IMG/VR virus record: IMGVR_UViG_3300027759_000494
Coordinates: 1 to 21,461 of that record
DNA: 21,461 nucleotides
Direction: 5' to 3' (one strand)
DNA from: a virus
Notes under the pieces: model-generated
The model's input: only the letters and a program-made list of their open reading frames with translations
Databases searched by the model: none
Told to the model about the DNA's origin: nothing
Shown: piece by piece, positions 11,848 to 17,135 of the stretch
Layout: each line of letters opens with the position of its first letter
Position numbering within the stretch: the first letter of the stretch is position 1
Program-made: the position numbers and the translations under genes

Positions 11848-12492
11848 ATGAAGCCAACTATAGCATTGTTCAGACACCATCCAGAATGTTCCAATCAATG
11901 CTGTGATGGCATGATCAAAGCCTTATCACCTAAGTACCAGTTCAAACTGTTTGATGTTGGTGAGATTAATAATGAGACGTTGAATGGAGTGGATATTGTT
12001 GCTTTTCCTGGTGGTATCGGAGACTCTAATAAGTATTATGATCTCTTTCGCAAAAGTGGCTCAAATATGGTCGCTGACTTTGTTGTGCGCGGCGGCCGTT
12101 ATCTTGGTATCTGTATGGGTGCTTATTGGGCCGGTTCTCATTATTTTGATGTTATGGAAAATGTTGACGCGGTCCAATACATAAAGAGACCTAATGCAGA
12201 TATTCGCCGTAGTTACTCAACAGTTGCTTCTGTTAATTGGCTTGGTGGCAATCATAGCATGTTTTTCTATGACGGATGTTCGTTGATTGGTGACGAAACG
12301 AAGTTTGATACGATAGCCAGATACACGAACGGTGATCCGATGGCTATCATACAGGGAAGAATCGGTCTAATTGGCTGTCACCCTGAATCAGAGAAATTCT
12401 GGTATGATAAGAAGTATCTTCAATCATACTGGCACAACGAAGATCACCATAAACTCCTGCTTGAGTTCGTTGATGATCTAATGTCACGATAA
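11848..12492 (+). CDS. Class I glutamine amidotransferase-like protein (BPL_N type)
   Basis: 214 residues resembling the N-terminal GATase-like domain of eukaryotic-type biotin-protein ligases (BPL_N). Visible are VAFPGGIGD (51-59), FVVRGGRYLGICMGAYWAG (78-96) with nucleophile C89 in the elbow, and GCHPESEK (177-183) with H178 and E180 completing a Cys-His-Glu triad. No biotin-ligase or synthetase domain is attached. The frame is open further upstream, but that part would overlap tRNA-Thr, so I start at ATG 11848. No strong ribosome site is visible. The gene ends directly at tRNA-Ser. The reaction is unknown. The family may hydrolyse or transfer amide nitrogen, or act as a peptidase-like enzyme. 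Confidence 0.75.
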   Translation: MKPTIALFRHHPECSNQCCDGMIKALSPKYQFKLFDVGEINNETLNGVDIVAFPGGIGDSNKYYDLFRKSGSNMVADFVVRGGRYLGICMGAYWAGSHYFDVMENVDAVQYIKRPNADIRRSYSTVASVNWLGGNHSMFFYDGCSLIGDETKFDTIARYTNGDPMAIIQGRIGLIGCHPESEKFWYDKKYLQSYWHNEDHHKLLLEFVDDLMSR

Positions 12493-12582
12493 GGAAGTTT
12501 GGCCGAGCGGTTTAAGGCTCTAGTCTTGAAAACTAGCGTGGGTGTAAGCCCACCGTGAGTTCGAATCTCACAGCTTCCGCCA
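12493..12582 (+). tRNA. tRNA-Ser (TGA)
   Basis: Starts on the base after the upstream stop codon. Acceptor GGAAGTT/AGCTTCC, anticodon arm CTAGT-CTTGAAA-ACTAG, long variable arm closed by GTGGG/CCCAC, T arm GTGAG-TTCGAAT-CTCAC, discriminator G, CCA encoded. Confidence 0.95.
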
Positions 12583-12599
12583 ATATTATGGAGTGTATG

Positions 12600-12791
12600 A
12601 TGGATATCTATGAAAACTATGTGACGTTCTTGAGGTTCGAAGTTGGCATCTTGAAGGGTAGATTGAAACCTGAAGATACAGGTCATATACATACTACCAT
12701 TCGAGTCCTTGAAGAACGCATTCAAGAAATCGAGAATAACAAACAGAATTTGAAGGTTTATAACGATTATCAAGTTCATAGTCTATCGTGA
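12600..12791 (+). CDS. Small helical phage protein
   Basis: 63 residues starting MDIYENYVTFLRFEVGIL, continuing KGRLKPEDTGHIHTTI and a coiled-coil-like helix LEERIQEIENNKQN. ATGs at 12588, 12597 and 12600 are possible. I prefer 12600, which has GGAG six bases upstream. The RFEVGILKGRLKPEDTGHI block looks like a conserved phage signature I have seen in hypothetical proteins of T4-like phages. Function unknown. Confidence 0.7.
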   Translation: MDIYENYVTFLRFEVGILKGRLKPEDTGHIHTTIRVLEERIQEIENNKQNLKVYNDYQVHSLS

Positions 12792-12799
12792 GGTGATTG

Positions 12800-13180
12800 A
12801 TGTTACCTGTTGCTGTTAATCTAAATAACATTCGACAGTATTATACGCAATACCATGATTATGGGTATAATGAAGAACCAGTAGAGACAACCGAGTTTGT
12901 AGCATATGAGTTCATCAATCCAATCGATATCAAGACCAAGATTGTAGAGTATCTTGGTAAAGTTTTGGCTAGATGCTGGATTCAACCAGCCTTGCTGAAA
13001 GATTTAGAGAATGATGCTCATACCTGCTTGTTAGAGATGGGTCTGATCTTACCACCTGAGTTGAACATTCATGTGGTCAAAACGAATAAGAATAGACCAC
13101 GGTTAGTGGTTTATGAAACTGTTAATGGCAAACCTAAGAAAGTCTGTTATCTTCAGCTTTCTATGATAGCCAGTAAATAA
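12800..13180 (+). CDS. Hypothetical protein
   Basis: 126 residues starting MLPVAVNLNNIRQYYTQYHDY. It has an aromatic-rich N-terminus, a helical middle (IKTKIVEYLGKVLARCWIQ, LLKDLENDAHTCLLEMG) and a strand-rich basic C-terminus (RLVVYETVNGKPKKVCYL). I used ATG 12800, with AGGTG four bases upstream. An in-frame TTG lies one codon earlier. The stop is followed by tRNA-Gly two bases later. No motif recognised. Confidence 0.7.
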   Translation: MLPVAVNLNNIRQYYTQYHDYGYNEEPVETTEFVAYEFINPIDIKTKIVEYLGKVLARCWIQPALLKDLENDAHTCLLEMGLILPPELNIHVVKTNKNRPRLVVYETVNGKPKKVCYLQLSMIASK

Positions 13181-13182
13181 TT

Positions 13183-13257
13183 GCGGCTGTAGCTCAGTGG
13201 TAGAGCGTCACGTTGCCAACGTGAATGTCGTCGGTTCGAAACCGACCTGCCGCTCCA
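13183..13257 (+). tRNA. tRNA-Gly (GCC)
   Basis: Acceptor GCGGCTG/CTGCCGC with one T-T mismatch, D arm GCTC/GAGC, anticodon arm TCACG-TTGCCAA-CGTGA with anticodon GCC, T arm GTCGG-TTCGAAA-CCGAC, discriminator T as in bacterial Gly, CCA encoded. Confidence 0.94.
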
Positions 13258-13262
13258 ATTAT

Positions 13263-13333
13263 GCGGGTTTAATGTAACGGTAGCAGATCGGATTCCAATC
13301 CGAACGAGTGGTTCAACTCCACACCCCGCTCCA
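13263..13333 (+). tRNA. tRNA-Gly (TCC) with 6-base anticodon loop; could be misread as Trp (CCA)
   Basis: Acceptor GCGGGTT/ACCCCGC (one mismatch), T arm with TTCAACT loop, discriminator T, CCA encoded. The anticodon arm TCGGA-TTCCAA-TCCGA is one base shorter than normal. If the missing base is position 32, the anticodon is TCC (Gly). If it is position 38, it is CCA (Trp). G1-C72, C2-G71, G3-C70 and U73 are the known Gly identity bases, and Trp would need G73, so I call Gly. T4 tRNA-Gly has a similar arm with loop CTTCCAA. Confidence 0.75.
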
Positions 13334-13341
13334 ACTAAATA
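13334..13341 (+). promoter_or_regulatory. Variant late promoter box with 5' hairpin downstream
   Basis: ACTAAATA, 32 bases before the ATG at 13374. CGCAC (13345-13349) and GTGCG (13356-13360) form a hairpin that would sit at the very 5' end of a transcript starting here. Confidence 0.4.
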
Positions 13342-13373
13342 CCTCGCACAATCTCGTGCGGAGTGTTTATAAA

Positions 13374-13763
13374 ATGGCTAAGAAAAAAGAATTACACTTA
13401 ACAGAGGTTCGTGATGCACATGCGAAGATTGAACTAAAAAGAAGTTCGAAGTGGCCTACTGTTGAAAAGAAACATATAAAGAAAAATCCAACCTGTGCTG
13501 CCTGTGGCGGCACTTTGCATTTGAACGTTCACCACAAGAAACCTTTTCATCTGTTTCCTGAACTAGAGTTAGAATCGACAAATCTGATCACACTCTGTAT
13601 GGATGGCGACAAAGATTGCCATATTAAACTAGGTCATGGTGGCAGCTTCAAAGCATATAATCCAAATGTTGAAGAAGATGTTAAGGTTGTAGCACAGAAC
13701 TTTAACATGGAACTATTAACTGAAGTCGCCGTTAAGGCAAAGAAAGCCAAACTATTAGCTTAA
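13374..13763 (+). CDS. HNH-type nuclease domain protein
   Basis: 129 residues. The HNH core has CAACGG (C41, C44), LNVHHKKPFHLFP with H53/H54, STNLITLC (N70, C75) and DCHIKLGHGG (C82, H83, H88). This is the compact C-x2-C...HH...C-x-H type. The C-terminal 30 residues are a helix ending in KAKKAKLLA. Unlike the other HNH gene it has no extra N-terminal zinc finger. It is common in T4-like phages and may be a house nuclease rather than a homing enzyme. GGAG lies ten bases before the ATG. In-frame codons further upstream overlap the tRNA and are excluded. Confidence 0.85.
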   Translation: MAKKKELHLTEVRDAHAKIELKRSSKWPTVEKKHIKKNPTCAACGGTLHLNVHHKKPFHLFPELELESTNLITLCMDGDKDCHIKLGHGGSFKAYNPNVEEDVKVVAQNFNMELLTEVAVKAKKAKLLA

Positions 13764-13778
13764 AGGAGTTTACATGAG

Positions 13779-14135
13779 ATGGCAAAATACTGGGGTTATC
13801 ACCTGATTTTAGATTGCGCTGGCTGTGACCATGACGCGATTACCTCTTACGATACAATATATACTTTCGTCAAGCAGTTGGTGAGAGATATCGATATGGT
13901 AGCCTATGGTGAGCCACAAATAGTGGACTTTGGTTCAGGTGATAAGGCCGGTTATACATTGGTACAGTTGATCGAAACATCGAACATTTGTGCCCATTTT
14001 GTTAATGAAAACGACACAATGTATCTTGATGTTTTCTCTTGTAAAAGCTATAATGATGAAACTGTAATTGAGTTAGTGGAAAAGTTCTTCGGCGCCAAGT
14101 CTGTGAGAGCATCATACCTGACTCGACAAGCATAA
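13779..14135 (+). CDS. SpeD-like (S-adenosylmethionine decarboxylase family) protein
   Basis: 118 residues matching the small bacterial and phage SpeD family, whose members self-cleave at a serine to form a pyruvoyl cofactor and decarboxylate S-adenosylmethionine for polyamine synthesis. Family features include the GYHLILDCAGCD start, LVQLIETSNICAHF (61-74), YLDVFSCKSY (82-91) and a C-terminal helix FFGAKSVRASYLTR. The usual E-S-H-I-S-I-H becomes T-S-N-I-C-A-H. The cleavage Ser (S68), the late His (H73) and the VFSC cysteine (C88) are kept, but the conserved Glu and His beside the Ser are changed to Thr and Asn. Such phage forms may use another substrate, and some diverged SpeD proteins decarboxylate amino acids. 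AGGAG lies ten bases upstream. Confidence 0.8.
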   Translation: MAKYWGYHLILDCAGCDHDAITSYDTIYTFVKQLVRDIDMVAYGEPQIVDFGSGDKAGYTLVQLIETSNICAHFVNENDTMYLDVFSCKSYNDETVIELVEKFFGAKSVRASYLTRQA

Positions 14136-14146
14136 AGTATAACGTG

Positions 14147-14248
14147 ATGGAAATGAGAGAAAGATTCATAGCGGCAATGGCACTCTTCTGGATGCCTTTA
14201 ATCGTTATGACAGCTATCATAATCTATCACGTTATTACTGGTCAATAG
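14147..14248 (+). CDS. Tiny membrane peptide, 33 residues
   Basis: An ORF encoding MEMRERFIAAMALFWM, then PLIVMTAIIIYHVITGQ. One hydrophobic helix spans most of the peptide. Its stop TAG shares its last base with the first base of tRNA-Leu. The ribosome site is weak, so support comes from the clean membrane helix and the packing between neighbours. Confidence 0.5.
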   Translation: MEMRERFIAAMALFWMPLIVMTAIIIYHVITGQ

Positions 14249-14325
14249 CCCCACTGGCCCAACTGGTTAGAGGTGCTTGCCTTAGAAGCAAGAGGTTCTC
14301 CGTTCGAATCGGAGGTGGGGCACCA
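14248..14325 (+). tRNA. tRNA-Leu (TAG) with short variable loop
   Basis: Acceptor GCCCCAC/GTGGGGC perfect, anticodon arm CTTGC-CTTAGAA-GCAAG with anticodon TAG, variable region only AGGTT, T arm CTCCG-TTCGAAT-CGGAG, discriminator A, CCA encoded. Like the other Leu tRNA here it lacks the long variable arm. Their D arms are also alike (GGCCAACAGGTTAGA and GCCCAACTGGTTAGA). Confidence 0.9.
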
Positions 14326-14344
14326 AAATTCTGGAAGGTATATC

Positions 14345-14761
14345 ATGTTAGAATGTTTAATCCTTGGTGATAGCATCGCAGTTGGAACACATATGTTCTA
14401 TAAAGAGTGTGTTGAATTAGCCAAAGGTGGTATCAATAGCTGGCAATTCAATAAGATGTTCGGTGATAGACCTTCACTAGATATGACTGATTATAAAATA
14501 GTCATAATCAGTCTTGGTAGCAATGATCATAAGGGTGTGAAAACTAGGGATGAACTTGTGAAGATACGAGACAAGATCCGCGCCAAACAGGTCTACTGGA
14601 TTCTACCATATAACAATACTGAAATACAGAAAACTATAATCGATCTTGCCTCTAAATATGGCGATACCATTATCCCAATTAGAGGTATCAGTAAGGACAA
14701 TATTCATCCTACTGGAAACGGTTATAAGATGATTGTTGATGAGGTAAAACAACACAGGTAA
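14345..14761 (+). CDS. SGNH/GDSL-type hydrolase
   Basis: 138 residues with all four SGNH blocks: GDS (8-10, nucleophile S10), a block II glycine in KGGINS (G29), GSND (58-61, N60) and DNIHPTGNGY (D118, H121). Such enzymes hydrolyse esters on lipids, glycans or peptidoglycan. There is no signal peptide, so a cytoplasmic or virion-associated role is likelier than secretion. GGAAGG precedes the ATG. It is followed four bases later by the RNase H-like gene. Homologues occur in several large phages. A role in modifying host polysaccharide acetyl groups is possible but not shown. Confidence 0.85.
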   Translation: MLECLILGDSIAVGTHMFYKECVELAKGGINSWQFNKMFGDRPSLDMTDYKIVIISLGSNDHKGVKTRDELVKIRDKIRAKQVYWILPYNNTEIQKTIIDLASKYGDTIIPIRGISKDNIHPTGNGYKMIVDEVKQHR

Positions 14762-14765
14762 TACC

Positions 14766-15239
14766 ATGAAAAAGTTTGATATTGAGGTTGTTAAAGAGTT
14801 CATCTTAAACACTTCGCCTGAGACCAAGATATATATTGGTGCAGACTCCGAACGTTACCGTGATAAGAAAGCTTTATGGCACGCTGAGTATACGGTAGCC
14901 ATTGTTATTCATATCGACGGTAACAAAGGTTGTAAAGTCTTTGGTAATGTTTCGAGAGAGCGTGATTATGATAATCGTCATGACAGACCAGCACTCAGAC
15001 TAATGAACGAGGTGTATCGTGCTTCAGAAATGTATTTACAACTTGCAGATGTTATTGGTGATCGACACTGTGAAGTCCATCTTGATATCAGTCCTGACAT
15101 TCTACACGGTTCTTCTTGTGTTGTCACTCAAGCCATTGGGTATATTAGGGGAACTTGTAATATTATTCCTATGGTTAAACCAGATGCATTTGCAGCCTCT
15201 TACGCTGCTGACAGACTAAAAGAAATTCTAGCCGCTTAA
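14766..15239 (+). CDS. YkuK/DUF458-type RNase H-like protein
   Basis: 157 residues resembling the Bacillus YkuK family, predicted RNase H-fold nucleases. Features are IYIGADSERY (22-31), AEYTVAIVIHIDG (40-52), HLDISP (105-110) and MVKPDAFAASYAADR (136-150). Acidic residues D27, E82, D107 and D140 or D149 could form the metal site of an RNase H fold. The biological substrate of the family is not established. The start follows the SGNH gene by four bases, and the stop is directly before tRNA-Ser. Confidence 0.75.
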   Translation: MKKFDIEVVKEFILNTSPETKIYIGADSERYRDKKALWHAEYTVAIVIHIDGNKGCKVFGNVSRERDYDNRHDRPALRLMNEVYRASEMYLQLADVIGDRHCEVHLDISPDILHGSSCVVTQAIGYIRGTCNIIPMVKPDAFAASYAADRLKEILAA

Positions 15240-15240
15240 T

Positions 15241-15330
15241 GGTGAGTTGGCTGAGTGGCCTAAAGCACTCGTTTGCTAAATGAGCGAACCCTAACCGGTT
15301 CCGTGGGTTCGAATCCCACACTCACCGCCA
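15241..15330 (+). tRNA. tRNA-Ser (GCT)
   Basis: Acceptor GGTGAGT/ACTCACC, anticodon arm CTCGT-TTGCTAA-ATGAG with anticodon GCT, a long class II variable arm, T arm GTGGG-TTCGAAT-CCCAC, discriminator G, CCA encoded. Confidence 0.95.
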
Positions 15331-15340
15331 AGGATATATG

Positions 15341-15562
15341 ATGCCTATACTTGATACACTCTTTACTCGTCGCTATAAGGTTTCAAAAGACCGTCTGGCT
15401 ATTTGTGCAGATTGTGAGCATTTTGAACCTAAACGACAGAATCGGTGTCTCAAGTGTAGGTGTTTTATGGATTTCAAGACATTATTACCAGACTCGGAAT
15501 GCCCTATAGGAAAGTGGAGTAAGATAAATATTAATGACGTTATACTCAAGGAGACTGAATAA
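15341..15562 (+). CDS. Small zinc-ribbon-like phage protein
   Basis: 73 residues with six cysteines, C22 and C25 (ICADCEHF), C36, C39 and C41 (CLKCRCFMDFKT), and C54 (DSECPIGKW). This is a typical phage small zinc-binding pattern (C-x2-C...C-x2-C-x-C...CPIGKW) of unknown role, common in T4-like phages. Two adjacent ATGs exist. I prefer 15341, which has AAGGA six bases upstream, over 15338. The stop overlaps the dps start as TAATG. Confidence 0.75.
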   Translation: MPILDTLFTRRYKVSKDRLAICADCEHFEPKRQNRCLKCRCFMDFKTLLPDSECPIGKWSKININDVILKETE

Positions 15563-16029
15563 TGGCCGCATCGACCGAACTAATCGACAATATGAAAACC
15601 CTTCTAGCTGATACATTCACTATGTATATCAAGGCTCACGGTTATCACTGGAACGTTATCGGTTCTGATTTCCCACAACTTCACAAGTTCTTCCAGAAAC
15701 TATATGAAGAATTGCACGGCGCAACTGATAATATTGCAGAACAGATTCGACAGATTGATGCTTTCGCTCCAGGTACCCTTCAGCGTATGAAAGAACTATC
15801 CGGTGTAGCAGAAGATGATAAGATTCCTGTGGCTGCTAACATGATCACAAACCTTATCACAGCCAATGAGGTTATTCTGACCGTATTGATGGTTGCTTAT
15901 AAACAGGCTGATACCGATGAGGAGTTTGGTCTGGCCAACTTCCTTCAAGACCGCATGATGGCTCATAAGAAGCACGGCTGGATGCTCAAGGCTACCTCTG
16001 GTAAAAAGGCGGTTAATACGACCACTTGA
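15562..16029 (+). CDS. dps: Dps-family ferritin-like DNA protection protein
   Basis: 155 residues of the Dps family, which form dodecameric shells that oxidise iron with peroxide and can bind DNA. HGYHWNVIGSDFPQLHKFF (26-44) and ATDNIAEQI (54-62) match the Dps signature. By alignment with E. coli Dps, the ferroxidase residues H51, H63, D78 and E82 correspond to H29, H41, D56 and E60. The position of D67 is Q45 here, so iron handling may be weakened. The C-terminus is short and basic (KATSGKKAVNTTT), which could touch DNA. The start is coupled to the zinc-ribbon gene (TAATG), and the stop codon lies inside a consensus promoter. A phage copy might protect DNA from host oxidative attack. Confidence 0.9.
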   Translation: MAASTELIDNMKTLLADTFTMYIKAHGYHWNVIGSDFPQLHKFFQKLYEELHGATDNIAEQIRQIDAFAPGTLQRMKELSGVAEDDKIPVAANMITNLITANEVILTVLMVAYKQADTDEEFGLANFLQDRMMAHKKHGWMLKATSGKKAVNTTT

Positions 16030-16054
16030 CATTCCGTAAAAAGCCCTGTATAAT
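16026..16054 (+). promoter_or_regulatory. Consensus sigma70 promoter of a short transcript
   Basis: TTGACA (16026-16031) and TATAAT (16049-16054) with 17-base spacing, a full match to consensus that overlaps the dps stop codon. The predicted start is at about 16061, only 36 bases before a strong terminator. Confidence 0.85.
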
Positions 16055-16060
16055 ATAGGC

Positions 16061-16120
16061 ATGATGAAAAAGCTTCAAACTCTCGAATCAACTAAGAAAG
16101 CCCCTGAAGGGGCTTTTTTT
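16061..16120 (+). ncRNA. Candidate small RNA of about 60 bases
   Basis: Bounded by the consensus promoter upstream and an intrinsic terminator at its 3' end, it contains no room for a normal gene. The 5' part is A-rich and largely unpaired, followed by the terminator stem: the usual build of a bacterial regulatory sRNA with a poly-U tail. An ATG at the predicted first base opens a 22-codon frame (MMKKLQTLESTKKAPEGAF...) running through the terminator, so a leaderless micro-ORF cannot be excluded. Confidence 0.6.
16097..16120 (+). terminator. Strong intrinsic terminator
   Basis: AAAGCCCC (16097-16104), loop TGAA, GGGGCTTT (16109-16116), with the T-run ending at 16120. An eight-base perfect stem with a TGAA loop. 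It ends the short RNA and probably also the dps operon. Confidence 0.9.
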
Positions 16121-16124
16121 ATAT

Positions 16125-16132
16125 GCTAAATA
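16125..16132 (+). promoter_or_regulatory. Variant late promoter box
   Basis: GCTAAATA, directly after the terminator and 28 bases before the ATG at 16161, suggesting a separate late unit starting here. An AAGGAGG (16134-16140) sits oddly far from the start codon, while GAGGTAA nearer the ATG looks like the working ribosome site. Confidence 0.45.
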
Positions 16133-16160
16133 CAAGGAGGTATTTTTATAGAGGTAACTC

Positions 16161-17135
16161 ATGGCTGTTGCGAAAAAAACTGGAACAGAAACAAAACTCA
16201 CCAAAAGTGATTTCTTACTGGAGATCAAAAAACTAGGATATCATGATATAAAAGAACTATCCTCTACACGGTTTGCCATTCTTGTAAGCACCAGTAGCAT
16301 GAGAGAATCTTCATTAAAAAGCATACTTTTAAGATTGCAAAAGAAGTATTCGGTCACATATGATAAATCTACAAATCTATCTAGTATAGGTCATCTGGTG
16401 ATCGAAAATGAATATCTACTCACCGCTAAACCTAAGAGTAGGCAGGGTAACGCTTCGGCTGGTGTTGAGAACGAAATCATTCTGGTTGATGAAATAAATA
16501 GTGCTGTAAAAGATAGTGGTGAAAATATAACTGTTATATTTAAACATGGCGGCATCAACTTCACAATGAGAGATGTATCTCAGGCTACCAGAGCCGGTGC
16601 AGATACTAAGAATCGTAAAAAATCTGATGTTAACATCACTTCAGGTAGAAACAATATACCAATATCGGTGAAGAAAGATAATGCAGAAAATTGGGAATCT
16701 GCTGATAGCTATTGGGGTCAGACAGCAAAAAAGTTTATAGACTATGCGGTTGAAAAAGAAAAAGTTACACTTAAAAAGACTGGACTAGTTTATAAATTAG
16801 AACCATCACTTGCCATAAAAGCCGATCTAGATGAAAAAGAGAGTGTTGTTTTCGGATCGGACATTCTTGCAGGTAAGGGTGCCGTTATTAAGAAAACCTT
16901 TTCAAAAGATGACTTCACCTTTGATACCAAGAAGAACACTCTGACGGTATCTGTAACAGAAATAATGACAAAGGTGAGTGATATAACAGGTTCGAGTGAT
17001 GTATGGTTCTTGATTAGAAATGACAGCACTAGATTAGGTTCTCAGACAGGATATCCAGGTCTTAGAGTTTTGGCCGTCTATCAGAGTAGAGTAAACATGA
17101 ACGTAGTCAGATTAGACAGAAATGTTATCGAATGA
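16161..17135 (+). CDS. Putative PD-(D/E)XK nuclease-like protein
   Basis: 324 residues with no family I recognise with certainty. The centre has the layout of a PD-(D/E)XK nuclease core: a helix with GVENEIILVDEIN (E103/E105), then KKSDVNI (D156), and about 13 residues later NIPISVKKDN (S169-V170-K171). The SxK in place of the usual ExK or QxK is a known variant type but weakens the call. The N-terminus (1-90) has a helix-strand pattern starting with a basic tract (MAVAKKTGTETKLTKSDF). The C-terminus is strand-rich (SDVWFLIRN, GYPGLRVLAVYQSRVN). Its stop overlaps the next start (ATGA), linking it to the ligase-like gene. Confidence 0.5.
   Translation: MAVAKKTGTETKLTKSDFLLEIKKLGYHDIKELSSTRFAILVSTSSMRESSLKSILLRLQKKYSVTYDKSTNLSSIGHLVIENEYLLTAKPKSRQGNASAGVENEIILVDEINSAVKDSGENITVIFKHGGINFTMRDVSQATRAGADTKNRKKSDVNITSGRNNIPISVKKDNAENWESADSYWGQTAKKFIDYAVEKEKVTLKKTGLVYKLEPSLAIKADLDEKESVVFGSDILAGKGAVIKKTFSKDDFTFDTKKNTLTVSVTEIMTKVSDITGSSDVWFLIRNDSTRLGSQTGYPGLRVLAVYQSRVNMNVVRLDRNVIE

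Noticed and set aside
13308-13373. N-terminal extension of the second HNH gene
   Set aside because: It overlaps the tRNA-Gly 3' half and the late box. ATG 13374 has a ribosome site and a clean start.
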